Origin: a virus
IMG/VR virus record: IMGVR_UViG_3300025030_000389
Location: 1-25,415 of that record
Reading direction: 5' to 3' (one strand)
Length of the DNA stretch: 25,415 nucleotides
Under the pieces are notes generated by a model that was not told the DNA's origin, did not search any database, and saw only the letters and a list, made by a program, of their open reading frames with translations. Position numbers and translations under genes: made by a program. This document shows positions 7,967 through 14,696 of this stretch, one piece after another (positions within the stretch are counted from its first letter, which is position 1; every line of letters starts with the position of its first letter).

Positions 7967-8071
7967 GGCGCCCAAGGCACTATAGGATACCGAACGAAGT
8001 TGCTTGCTTCTCGCGAGAGATCGGACTTCCCTCCATCCACCCGAAGCCGCCCGTGGACCGTGGCGGACGTC

Positions 8072-8323
8072 CTAGCCGCCCTGGAGCTCGAATCTGCCGA
8101 GGACCTTCCGCCCCTCCCTCACCTCGACGTACCCGGCCGGCACGGACTCATCCAGTTCCACGGGATAGCCCCCAAGGTCGATGGACGCGCACTCCTTCGC
8201 GTACGGCGGCAAGTCGGCCGGGTTGATGTGGATCTTCCTGGCCGGCAGGCTTACCACGACGTCGCCCGAGACATCCCCGGCAGGCTCACCATTGATCGAC
8301 AGGCGTCCCGGACCGGCATCCAC
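8072..8323 (-). CDS. Hypothetical protein, 83 aa
   Basis: I do not recognise this protein. It is rich in beta-type residues (DVVVSLPARKIHINPADLPP, then VEVREGRKVLGRFELQGG) and mildly acidic, suggesting a small soluble beta-strand protein. The start is placed at GTG 8323, three bases after the TGA of the upstream gene and with AAGG upstream; the open frame extends farther but there it is the shadow of the neighbour. The stop is TAG. It is the last gene before the terminator at 7926-7966. Confidence 0.6.
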   Translation of the reverse strand: MDAGPGRLSINGEPAGDVSGDVVVSLPARKIHINPADLPPYAKECASIDLGGYPVELDESVPAGYVEVREGRKVLGRFELQGG

Positions 8324-8325
8324 CG

Positions 8326-8622
8326 TCAGGCCTTCCCGCCGCCGGCGTACCGCGCGCCGAGGGCCTCGCGGATCGTCTTGTCGATCTCCAGCAGGAGCTT
8401 CACGGCCTGCTCCGGTTGCCAGTCCGCCCGGACCTTGATGGTCGGCTGGACCTCGCCCTTCGCGTTGGTCGTCAGGGTCAGACTGTACTGCCATTCGCGG
8501 GGCCGCTCGGCCTCCTCCACCTTCTCCGCGATGAGCTTCTTCAGGCGGGCCTCCAGGTCTTGGACTCCCGCCTCAGTCGTTGGAGATGTCGCCGAAGTCG
8601 GCGTGGCCGTCGCTTCCGTCAT
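8326..8622 (-). CDS. Hypothetical helical protein, 98 aa
   Basis: Starts at ATG 8622 with GGGAGG 9 bases upstream. The N-terminus is Thr/Ala/Ser-rich and disordered-looking; residues 20-45 are a charged helix (LEARLKKLIAEKVEEAERP); then a beta segment (WQYSLTLTTNAKGEVQPTIKVRA) and a helix (EQAVKLLLEIDKTIREAL). No known domain. The same frame stays open upstream to 8913 through a membrane-type segment; base usage in 8623-8746 argues that this is read-through of a non-coding frame, so the internal start is preferred. Confidence 0.6.
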   Translation of the reverse strand: MTEATATPTSATSPTTEAGVQDLEARLKKLIAEKVEEAERPREWQYSLTLTTNAKGEVQPTIKVRADWQPEQAVKLLLEIDKTIREALGARYAGGGKA

Positions 8623-8913
8623 GCTTGCGTTCCTCCCGATTCGGGCCCTTCTTGGAGGCGAGGTCGCGCTCCCTGAAGTCCCGGTTTCTCCGGTCCCATT
8701 CGGGAACCAGAATGCCCTTGTTCTCGTACCCCTCTTGAGCGGCCATCGTCGTCGTTCCTCCCATCCGTACTCGGAAAGGACCTCCCGCTCCACCCGCGCC
8801 GCCCGCTCGAGGAACCCCTCGTCGCAGGCCCGCCTGCACAGGCGCCGGACCGCCGCCGCGACCAGCACGGCGAGGGCGAATGACGCGAGGAGGGCGGGGA
8901 GCGCTTCGGACAT
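8326..8913 (-). CDS. Long frame beginning with a membrane segment
   Basis: ATG 8913 has AGGAGG 9 bases upstream. The first ~55 codons look genuine: a membrane helix (EALPALLASFALAVLVAAAV) followed by a basic, charged helix with G/C-rich third positions. The frame then continues without a stop through 8746-8623, where codon use is poor and a different frame encodes the 57-aa protein, and finally runs in frame into the 98-aa protein. Either a short membrane protein has lost its stop codon, or there is a real 195-aa fusion, or both products are made from two starts. The ribosome site is also inside a small GGAGG-TGG-CCTCC hairpin that could hide it. Membrane segment seen; gene limits uncertain. 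Confidence 0.4.
   Translation of the reverse strand: MSEALPALLASFALAVLVAAAVRRLCRRACDEGFLERAARVEREVLSEYGWEERRRWPLKRGTRTRAFWFPNGTGETGTSGSATSPPRRARIGRNASMTEATATPTSATSPTTEAGVQDLEARLKKLIAEKVEEAERPREWQYSLTLTTNAKGEVQPTIKVRADWQPEQAVKLLLEIDKTIREALGARYAGGGKA
8573..8746 (-). CDS. Small charged protein, 57 aa, nested overlap
   Basis: Starts at ATG 8746 with GGGAGG 10 bases upstream and overlaps the next gene by 50 bases in another frame. The product is very hydrophilic (ENKGILVPEWDRRNRDFRER, ending DFGDISND). Third codon positions are almost all G or C in this frame but not in the overlapping frame, which is the main evidence that this is the coding one. Short proteins with an N-K-G-x-L-x-x near the start are common in phages and of unknown function. 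Confidence 0.6.
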   Translation of the reverse strand: MAAQEGYENKGILVPEWDRRNRDFRERDLASKKGPNREERKHDGSDGHADFGDISND

Positions 8914-8962
8914 CGGAGGCCACCTCCTGATCGTCCGGGTTCGCGGCCAGGACGGGTCCTCC

Positions 8963-9622
8963 CTACGGCGCACCGGCCATGAAAGACCGTACGCGGCCAC
9001 GCGGCCGTTGGAACACCCAGAAGGTGGAGTCGTACCGCCGCGAGTGGACCTGCCGATCGTGGTTGTGGCCCTTGATGCGGTTCTTCGAAACCAGGGTGAA
9101 CCGGTCCACGTCCACCCATCCGACCTTCACGGCCATGCCGAGCACGGCGCAGTCCGTCGCGACGAACTTCCCGGCTTCGATGAGGGCCTGGCACTTAAAG
9201 GCCAGGATCCCCGCCGGCGCGGCCACCCGCCACAGTTCCCGCAGCGCGTCGGCGTACATCGCATGGAGCTCCCGCTGGTTGAAATACGAGGCATACAGGG
9301 CGCCCATGCGCGACCCCTCGCCGGCGTGGTGGAGGAACGGCGGGTCGAACATCGTCGAGGCCACGATCCCGGACTCGAGGGGGAGGCTCCGCACGTCGGC
9401 TTTCTCGACGCCCGGGATCGACGGCGCCAGGTCGAACTTCCATCGCGGCTGGGGGATGTCGCCGCCGCGGTACATCGCCCCCCTCGCGTAGGTCGGATCG
9501 AGCTCGAACCCGTCGGGCGCCCAGAGGTCCATGATCCACCGGAGGATCCGCTTCTGGGAGAAGGACACGCTCCGCGCCGGCTCCTTCGTGCCCGGCAGCT
9601 CCTCCTGGATCGCGATGGTCAC
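8963..9622 (-). CDS. DNA amino-methyltransferase (N6-adenine or N4-cytosine), DPPF type
   Basis: SAM-dependent methylation of an exocyclic amino group in DNA. Motif IV is MFDPPFLHH near residues 87-95; an N-terminal ELDPTYARGAMYRGG at about 38-52 is typical of phage members of the family, and LRELWRVAAPAGILAFKCQ is the usual helix-strand after motif IV. At 219 residues it lacks room for a large target-recognition domain. The GTG start at 9622 has GGGGAGG 6 bases upstream and a GTGA overlap with the HTH gene; the long open frame upstream of it is that gene read in another frame. The stop is TAG. DPPF alone does not decide between adenine and cytosine as the target. Confidence 0.85.
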   Translation of the reverse strand: MTIAIQEELPGTKEPARSVSFSQKRILRWIMDLWAPDGFELDPTYARGAMYRGGDIPQPRWKFDLAPSIPGVEKADVRSLPLESGIVASTMFDPPFLHHAGEGSRMGALYASYFNQRELHAMYADALRELWRVAAPAGILAFKCQALIEAGKFVATDCAVLGMAVKVGWVDVDRFTLVSKNRIKGHNHDRQVHSRRYDSTFWVFQRPRGRVRSFMAGAP

Positions 9623-10047
9623 GGCCGGCCTCCCCTGTGCAGGTCGAGGTTCTCGGCCTCCTCCAGGAGCTTCTCCGCGTCGTCCCGCAGCAGGCCCGCG
9701 AACCGCTCGAGGATCGCATCCATCGAAACGAACTCGCCCTCCGGCAGGCCCTCCATCAAGATCCGCACGTTCTCCCGCACGATCCGCCGGAACAGACCGT
9801 CGCAGTAATCGAGGAGGTCCGTCCTGCCCTCGATCTGTTCCACGATCTCCGCCGACGTCCACGGCCTCCGGACCGGCTCGCCCCTCCGCTGGTCGCGCCG
9901 GTAGAGGACCATCAGTTGGTGGACGTAGGACGGGCTGAAGCCCATCTCCCTCGCGGCCGCGGCCTGCGACCCGAGCTTCTCCACCAGGCGGGCCACCTCC
10001 GCCCGTCGCTCGTACGCCTTCTGCCGAACCTCCCTCGTCGCTCCCAT
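9619..10047 (-). CDS. Small HTH protein, 142 aa
   Basis: Residues about 12-45 (RRAEVARLVEKLGSQAAAAR, then EMGFSPSYVHQLMVLYRR) fit a helix-turn-helix of the sigma or transposase type, with basic residues after the second helix. The C-terminal half is acidic and helical. It probably binds DNA. The ATG at 10047 shares its A with the TGA of the upstream gene, and the gene ends in a GTGA overlap with the amino-methyltransferase, so the two are translated together; it may act as a regulator or specificity partner of that enzyme, which is inference from position. Confidence 0.65.
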   Translation of the reverse strand: MGATREVRQKAYERRAEVARLVEKLGSQAAAAREMGFSPSYVHQLMVLYRRDQRRGEPVRRPWTSAEIVEQIEGRTDLLDYCDGLFRRIVRENVRILMEGLPEGEFVSMDAILERFAGLLRDDAEKLLEEAENLDLHRGGRP

Positions 10048-10262
10048 CAGGACGCGCTCCGGTTCGGATTGCAGTAGGGGCACAACATCGCATTGTGATG
10101 GTTGTCCCCGCTCGGGCGGAACTGCAAGTCGAACAGGCTGTCCACCCGGTAGGCCAGCGCGAGGAGGAGCGCCTTCTCGCGCTCCGTCGTCGAGGATGTC
10201 CGTGCGAACGTCCTCGCCTCCTCTGCCAGCTCCCTCGAGTCCATCGTCATGAAATCCGTCAC
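10047..10262 (-). CDS. Small CPYC-tailed protein, 71 aa
   Basis: Starts at GTG 10262 in a GTGA overlap with the methyltransferase upstream, with GGAGG 7 bases before it. The body is a charged helix (SRELAEEARTFARTSSTTER) followed by ALLLALAYRVDSLFDLQF, and the end is HHNAMLCPYCNPNR, a histidine-cysteine cluster that could bind a metal. It resembles a half zinc ribbon that would need a partner. No known family. It ends in a TGATG overlap with the HTH gene. Confidence 0.6.
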   Translation of the reverse strand: MTDFMTMDSRELAEEARTFARTSSTTEREKALLLALAYRVDSLFDLQFRPSGDNHHNAMLCPYCNPNRSAS

Positions 10263-11683
10263 GCCGCGGCCTCCATCTCCATCGCAAAGTTGGCGCGGAC
10301 CAGCGCGGCCGCGAAATGCGGCGGCACGCTGTTCCCCGCCAGGCGGACCATCGTCTTCCTGGTCATCGGCTTCCCGTCGACGTCCGTCGCGATGACGTAG
10401 TCCTCCGGGAAGCCCTGGGCACGGTAGAGCTCGCGCGGCTCCAGCATCCGCATGCCGATGTCGGCGACCTCGTGCGCGACCCCGTCCACCATCACGAGGT
10501 TGAACCTGTCCTTCGTCGTGACGGTCGGCAGCGGCAGGTCGAGCCGGAGGTTCTGGTCGGTCCCATAGTAGGCCGTCAGGAAGGCCGCGGACTCCTCCTC
10601 CCGCCCGCCCGTCAGGCCCACCTCGACGAGCGCGTGATGGTCGATCGCGGTCACGGTGTCCATCGGCAGGTCGAGCTGCTTCCCGCTCCCCTCGTGGCCC
10701 CCGTAGTGCTTGACCAGCAGGGCGGCCGCGACGGCGAACTTCTCCCCACCGGAGACCACGGTCCCGAGCGGCCTGTGCAGGTCGGGCACCCGCGGCGCCT
10801 GCCCCTCGCGTTCCCCGTACCCTACTTGGACCAGGGTCGGCCCCACGACGCCCCCGGCTCCGCGCACGAGGAACGGCTTCTCCGCGAGGAGGACGTGCTT
10901 CCACACGCCACGAGCGATCCGCCGGAGGGTCTTCTCCGCGAGGGGCCTGTTCACATCGAACCCGAGGCTCTTCGCCTGCGCCCGGGTCAGGAAGATCGAC
11001 GGGCACGGCAGACTCCAATCGATGCACTCCGCCGCGGTGCGGTACGCGAGGAGGGAAGGGCCGTGGGTCGGCGCCGGCCACGCGATCGGCAGGCCGTCGC
11101 GGCGCGCCACCACGAACAGGCGCTTGCGCATCGTCGGCGCCCCGTAGTCGCAGGCGGACAAGAGGCGCCACTCGACCGCGTACCCGAAGGCCCGCAGGGC
11201 GGCGACCCACTTGCGGAAAGTCTCGCCCTTCCGCTCCGGGATCGGCCTGTCGTCGGCGTCGAGCGGGCCCCAATCCCGGAACTCCGCGACGTTCTCCAGG
11301 ACGATCACGCGCGGCCCCACGTCCCGCGCCCACCTGACCACGACCCAGGCCAGCGCGCGGACCCGCTTCGAGACAGGCGCGGCACCCTTCGCCCGCGAGA
11401 AGTGCCGGCAGTCCGGGGACGCCCACAGAAGGCCGACACGCCGGCCGCACACGGCGCAACGCGGGGCCACCTCCAGCACGTCGGAGCGGTAATGGATCGT
11501 GTCCGGGTGGTTGCGCTCGTGGAGGGACACGGCTGCGGCGTCGTGGTTCACGGCCACGTCGGGCCCGCGCCCGAGCGCCCACTTGATCCCCTCGCTGGCG
11601 CCGCCTCCGCCCGCGAACAGGTCCACGACGATCTCCCCCGGCTCGAGCTCCACCGGCGGCGGGAACACGATCGGCGCGCTCAT
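10259..11683 (-). CDS. DNA (cytosine-5) methyltransferase 2, SPDC variant
   Basis: C5-cytosine methyltransferase of 474 residues. Motif I VVDLFAGGGGASEG (19-32), motif VI VLENVAEF (128-135), motif VIII APTMRKRLFVVARRDG (about 182-197) and motif X LAGNSVPPHF near 448-457 are clear. The catalytic loop reads WASPDCRHFSRAKG, so the usual Pro-Cys is Asp-Cys (Cys92); phage enzymes with SPDC are known, from memory, so it is probably active. A CAVC pair stands just before the loop. The region between VIII and X is about 250 residues, far larger than in the first enzyme, so its target differs. The ATG at 11683 forms an ATGA overlap with the zinc finger gene. Confidence 0.93.
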   Translation of the reverse strand: MSAPIVFPPPVELEPGEIVVDLFAGGGGASEGIKWALGRGPDVAVNHDAAAVSLHERNHPDTIHYRSDVLEVAPRCAVCGRRVGLLWASPDCRHFSRAKGAAPVSKRVRALAWVVVRWARDVGPRVIVLENVAEFRDWGPLDADDRPIPERKGETFRKWVAALRAFGYAVEWRLLSACDYGAPTMRKRLFVVARRDGLPIAWPAPTHGPSLLAYRTAAECIDWSLPCPSIFLTRAQAKSLGFDVNRPLAEKTLRRIARGVWKHVLLAEKPFLVRGAGGVVGPTLVQVGYGEREGQAPRVPDLHRPLGTVVSGGEKFAVAAALLVKHYGGHEGSGKQLDLPMDTVTAIDHHALVEVGLTGGREEESAAFLTAYYGTDQNLRLDLPLPTVTTKDRFNLVMVDGVAHEVADIGMRMLEPRELYRAQGFPEDYVIATDVDGKPMTRKTMVRLAGNSVPPHFAAALVRANFAMEMEAAA

Positions 11684-12255
11684 CGGAGGTTCTCCGCGGC
11701 GGCTGGCGGGTCGAACAAGCCGTCCCCCGCGGCGGCCGCGATCGCCTCCACGGCGCACCCGCCCAGGCACAAGACGCGGACCTCCTGCGCCTCGAACCCC
11801 CATCGGACGGCGAGGCGCTTCTCCCCGCCGCACGCCGGGCACCTGTAGAGCGCGTCGGCATCGAGGCCCTCCAGCGGCAGGACGCGAGGAGCGGGCCTCT
11901 TGCAGCCGTCGTGCTCCTCGTCCGATCGGTTCAGGCAGTCCGGATCGCCCACGGGACATCCGGGATCCCCCTCGCCGCCGGTCAGGAGATGCTCCACGAG
12001 GCCGGCCTGATCATCGAGCGCGTCGGCCTTCTCGTGCAGCACCAGCTCGTCGACCGGCCACCCCTCTTCGAGGCCTGTCCTGACGGCGTCCGCCATCTCC
12101 CTGGCCATGTCCACGAGGCGCCCGCCCTCGCGGAACAACGGCGTCCGCGTGAAGTCATGGTCCGCGGCCATCTCCATTCCACAGCGCCCGCATGTGTTCC
12201 GGTACAGCGCCCGTTCATGCTCATGCCCATCGTCCGGCGAAGCCTGGAATGACAT
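11680..12255 (-). CDS. CHC2-like zinc finger protein, 191 aa
   Basis: Two metal-binding regions are visible: CGRCGMEMAADH near the N-terminus (about 22-33) and a C-terminal YRCPACGGEKRLAV then VLCLGGCAVEAIAAA, ending GDGLFDPP. The second has the C..C (about 20 residues) C...C spacing and the following helix seen in primase-type CHC2 zinc fingers of phage and plasmid replication proteins. There is no TOPRIM or helicase domain, so it is not a full primase; a nucleic-acid-binding accessory is more likely. A middle part has a further four Cys (CPVGDPDC, C..). ATG 12255 has GAGG about 9 bases upstream. It opens the methyltransferase operon, behind the conserved leader element. Confidence 0.65.
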   Translation of the reverse strand: MSFQASPDDGHEHERALYRNTCGRCGMEMAADHDFTRTPLFREGGRLVDMAREMADAVRTGLEEGWPVDELVLHEKADALDDQAGLVEHLLTGGEGDPGCPVGDPDCLNRSDEEHDGCKRPAPRVLPLEGLDADALYRCPACGGEKRLAVRWGFEAQEVRVLCLGGCAVEAIAAAAGDGLFDPPAAAENLR

Positions 12256-12318
12256 CGGTTCCGTTCCTCATCGCAGCGTCCGGACGGCGGCTCCCGACGC
12301 GCGCCCGGCCTCCCCTGT

Positions 12319-12348
12319 TTCAGCGCCCGCCCCGGCAGGTTCCTTCAG
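12319..12348 (-). promoter_or_regulatory. Leader element, copy A
   Basis: On the minus strand this reads CTGAAGGAAC, ten variable bases, then GGGCGCTGAA, followed by ACAGG. The same two 10-mers with the same 10-base spacing occur at 17344-17373. It lies in the 230-base gap 12256-12485, between a terminator-like hairpin and the start of the CHC2-like gene. Could be an operator, a promoter for a phage-encoded factor or an RNA element. Confidence 0.6.
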
Positions 12349-12379
12349 GGATTTTCAACGGCCCCGGACGGAAATGGAA

Positions 12380-12408
12380 GGGCCGGCCACAATGCGGATG
12401 GCCGGCCC
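12380..12408 (-). terminator. Probable terminator hairpin
   Basis: A perfect 10-base inverted repeat (GGGCCGGCCA, 9-base loop, TGGCCGGCCC) followed on the minus strand by TTCCATTT, a weak T-rich tail. It sits downstream of the gene ending at 12486 and just upstream of leader element A, so it would end the preceding transcript. The stem is nearly symmetric and could also act from the plus strand, but no plus-strand gene needs it. A smaller CCCCG-CGGGG hairpin lies at about 12449-12462. Confidence 0.6.
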
Positions 12409-12485
12409 CGATCGGGTCTGAAGTTCCGTTGTCGGAGAAGAGACATGGCCCCGGCTTCGGGGTCGCGCGGGTACGTTCGGCGGCC

Positions 12486-13100
12486 CTACTTCGCGTCCCT
12501 CTTCGGCCACGCCGGCAGCCCGACGTCCTTCACGACCATCGCGGCCATGAAGGCTTCCACGCCGCCCCACGGCTCAGGATCGTTACCCTTCACCGCCGCC
12601 GCGGCCGCGACGGCTTCGACCAGGCCGTTCCCCACGGACGGCAGCTGGCCCAGGAGGGAGGCCACGCACGAGGCGGCCGTCGAAGGCCGGATCCCGCCGC
12701 GGGTCAGGGCGGCGAAGGCGCGCAGGGCGTCCCCCGCGGGAAACCCGAACTTGGACGCGAGGGGAGGGAGGACCCGCATCGCACCGGCCACCTCGCCAGC
12801 GTCGGCCACCGACAGCGCCAGCAGCGCGGCATGCAGTTGGGTCCCGACCAGAGGGGCGGCGAGGTCGGCCACCTTTCCGAGGAGCATAGCCGCCCGTTCC
12901 AGCGCCTCCGCGTCCGCGGCTCCCGCATTGTCGAGGCCCTCATTCATCTCGTTCTCGTCGAAGAAACCGCCCGCCATCCTGATCGCCCTCCTCGCCAGCT
13001 CCATCGGGTCGTCCACCTTCAACAGGTAGCACTCGGAACAGTATACCATGCCACAGTCTGTCTCCATCGAGAGGCTACGGCAGAAGTCGCAAAAAATCAT
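12486..13100 (-). CDS. Cys-rich N-terminus, Ala-rich helical protein, 204 aa
   Basis: Begins MIFCDFCRSLSMETDCGMVY then CSECYLLK, giving Cys at 4, 7, 16, 21 and 24: a compact zinc-binding knuckle. The rest is a mostly alpha-helical Ala/Leu-rich domain (ALERAAMLLGKVADLAAPLV and similar). No family recognised; a small DNA- or protein-binding factor is possible. The chosen ATG at 13100 lies inside the 3' arm of a 19-bp perfect hairpin, with only GGGG upstream as ribosome site, so its translation is probably low or controlled. The next in-frame ATG (13067) would remove the first Cys pair and has no ribosome site. It is the last gene before the terminator at 12380. Confidence 0.7.
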   Translation of the reverse strand: MIFCDFCRSLSMETDCGMVYCSECYLLKVDDPMELARRAIRMAGGFFDENEMNEGLDNAGAADAEALERAAMLLGKVADLAAPLVGTQLHAALLALSVADAGEVAGAMRVLPPLASKFGFPAGDALRAFAALTRGGIRPSTAASCVASLLGQLPSVGNGLVEAVAAAAAVKGNDPEPWGGVEAFMAAMVVKDVGLPAWPKRDAK

Positions 13101-13218
13101 CGTCCCCACCATATGGCAACGGGGACGATGATTTTTTGCATTCTTGAGCGACCAGCCCGACACGGACCCGCCTCAGGATCTCCTCAGTCAGACCACAGTC
13201 TGGGCAGGCCTTCGGCAC
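13075..13218 (-). CDS. Possible 47-aa zinc knuckle ORF spanning the hairpin
   Basis: GTG 13218 starts two bases after the TGA of the upstream gene; the frame gives VPKACPDCGLTEEILRRVRV and continues through the whole 13089-13139 hairpin to a TAG at 13075-13077. CPDCG is a good half zinc knuckle and the first 25 residues look natural, but there is no clear ribosome site and the end is low-quality. If real, ribosomes translating it would melt the hairpin and expose the start of the next gene, like a leader peptide. Confidence 0.35.
   Translation of the reverse strand: MPKACPDCGLTEEILRRVRVGLVAQECKKSSSPLPYGGDDDFLRLLP
13089..13139. repeat. 19-bp perfect inverted repeat, bidirectional terminator-like
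   Basis: Arms 13089-13107 and 13121-13139 (GCAAAAAATCATCGTCCCC and its exact complement) with a 13-base loop containing CATATG. Each strand has an A6 tract, a GC-rich stem and a T6 tract, the layout of an intrinsic terminator working both ways. On the minus strand the ATG of the 204-aa gene lies in the 3' arm just before the T tract. It is by far the most AT-rich short stretch in the neighbourhood. Confidence 0.85.
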
Positions 13219-13219
13219 C

Positions 13220-13711
13220 TCAGTCCGGCGTCCAGATCGGCGCGCCAGCCCCGGCCACCAGGAGGCTCGCCGCGGCCGACGGTTTCCGCCGGAAGAGCAT
13301 GTTCCCGAGCTTCACGCCCTCGTCCCCGTACCGCTCAGCGAAGACGATCCGCATCATCGGCTCGAACTGCTCAGGCGGCAGCACGGACAGCACCGTGGCC
13401 ACCGTTTCGAACTCGTCACGGGTCAGCGCGCGGGCGGCCTTCGTCTTCGGCTTCTCCGCCACGGGCTCGGCGCGCTTGGACCACGCGACCTTCCGCTCCT
13501 CGCGTCCCTTCGCCCTGGCGGCGGCGCGCCGGGCGGCACGGCTCATCGGCGGCTTCTCGATCTCGGCCCGCAGCTGGCCGGCCTTCCCGCGCACGGCCTC
13601 CGCGGCGGCGTCCTCCTCCGGCACGTCCACGGGCGGCTCCGCCAGCGCGGCCGCACCGCCTCCGACCAGGATGATCCCGCTGTCCGTCTTCCGTTCCATC
13701 GTCTCGTTCAC
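13220..13711 (-). CDS. Hypothetical protein, 163 aa
   Basis: No family recognised. The first ~60 residues are Gly/Ala/Glu-rich and probably disordered; residues 55-95 are strongly basic (RAARRAAARAKGREERKVAW) and may bind nucleic acid; the C-terminal ~65 residues look folded (LTRDEFETVATVLSVLPPEQ). Start is GTG 13711, with GGGAGG 11 bases upstream; ATG 13699 is an alternative without a close ribosome site. It is followed closely by the small zinc-knuckle frame and the hairpin. Confidence 0.6.
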   Translation of the reverse strand: MNETMERKTDSGIILVGGGAAALAEPPVDVPEEDAAAEAVRGKAGQLRAEIEKPPMSRAARRAAARAKGREERKVAWSKRAEPVAEKPKTKAARALTRDEFETVATVLSVLPPEQFEPMMRIVFAERYGDEGVKLGNMLFRRKPSAAASLLVAGAGAPIWTPD

Positions 13712-13753
13712 GTCGTTTCTTTCCTCCCGTCGTCGTCGTTTCGCGGTTCCCGC

Positions 13754-14290
13754 TCAGGACCCCTCCGCCGGCCTCTCCGCCGCGCCTGCAAGCCCGACCT
13801 GGCCGCGGGCGAAGGACACGAACCCGCGGACGTCGCGGCTCCCGTCCAGCCTCGGCGGCTCGAGCCACGCGGCAACCGCCCCATGCCCGGCGGACCAGAG
13901 GAGGCTGTTGACCAGGGACAGGACGGACATGCGCCCGTCGTCGGAATGCAGCGACCGCACGCCGTCGAGGGTGAAGTCCATGATCTTCCCCTTCGGCCAC
14001 GGCACTTCGTGGTTGACCAGCGCGATCGTCGCCTCGGCGTCTTCCTCGTACAGGACATTGAGGACGCGGGCCGCCTTCCGCTCGTCGAGGCCGTACCCGT
14101 TCCGCGCCCTCGCCATGGCCTTCTGGACGGCGTCCAGGGCCGCCAGTTCCGCCTGCCTCGCGTCAGGCCATCGCGGGCCTTCGCTCAGGCCGAAGAGGGG
14201 GATGGTCCACCCCCACCCCTCGAGGTACTCCACCAGGTCGACGGCGATGGCCTGCGCCTGCCGGACCTGCTCGAACTCCTCGGCGCTCAC
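13754..14290 (-). CDS. Hypothetical protein, 178 aa
   Basis: GTG 14290 has AAGGAGG 7 bases upstream. The protein is mixed alpha-beta with many aromatic residues (VEYLEGWGWTIPLFGLSEGP) and a middle part VLYEEDAEATIALVNHEVPW. No motif I can name. It lies 13 bases after the DUF4406-like gene and looks like part of the same transcript. Probably soluble; no membrane segment or signal peptide is seen. Confidence 0.65.
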   Translation of the reverse strand: MSAEEFEQVRQAQAIAVDLVEYLEGWGWTIPLFGLSEGPRWPDARQAELAALDAVQKAMARARNGYGLDERKAARVLNVLYEEDAEATIALVNHEVPWPKGKIMDFTLDGVRSLHSDDGRMSVLSLVNSLLWSAGHGAVAAWLEPPRLDGSRDVRGFVSFARGQVGLAGAAERPAEGS

Positions 14291-14303
14291 GGCTTGTCCT
14301 CCT

Positions 14304-14696
14304 TCACAATCCAAGTTCCATGAGGAGCCCAGGCAACGCCCGAACCCACTTGTCGTCGAACGGCCCGTCCCACACGGAGCCCATGTAGTACACCGGGATC
14401 GGAATGTCCAGCGCCAGGTTCTTCTCGACATCCGCCCCGGGCGATGACGCGAGGAAGAGGAGGCCATCGCTCCGCTCCACCCACGCCAGATCGGCGCGCA
14501 TCCACGCCTCGTACGGGAGGCGCTCCCCGTAGGCCTCCTCCGCGGCGACGTCGAGGAAGTGGTACAGGTGCGGCACGAACGGATCGTGGCCGCGGCGCGC
14601 CAGCTCCATGCCGACGATGGCGGCCGTCGCCACGTTCGCGTTCCGCTCGCGCTCGGTCGGGGCCGTGTAGGGTCCGCTCACGAAGATCCTGCTCAT
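14304..14696 (-). CDS. DUF4406 / nucleoside 2-deoxyribosyltransferase-like protein
   Basis: 130 residues starting MSRIFVSGPYTAPTERERN, the opening strand and loop of the family, then ARRGHDPFVPHLYHF, a region YEAWMRADLAWVERSDGLLF, and SPGADVEKNLA, where the Glu corresponds to the catalytic residue of deoxyribosyltransferases. Relatives exchange or cleave the base of nucleotides; phage copies may adjust nucleotide pools or handle modified bases, which fits beside several DNA-modifying enzymes. ATG 14696 forms an ATGA overlap with the winged-helix gene, with GGGAGG 4 bases upstream. The fold assignment is good; the substrate is unknown. Confidence 0.8.
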   Translation of the reverse strand: MSRIFVSGPYTAPTERERNANVATAAIVGMELARRGHDPFVPHLYHFLDVAAEEAYGERLPYEAWMRADLAWVERSDGLLFLASSPGADVEKNLALDIPIPVYYMGSVWDGPFDDKWVRALPGLLMELGL

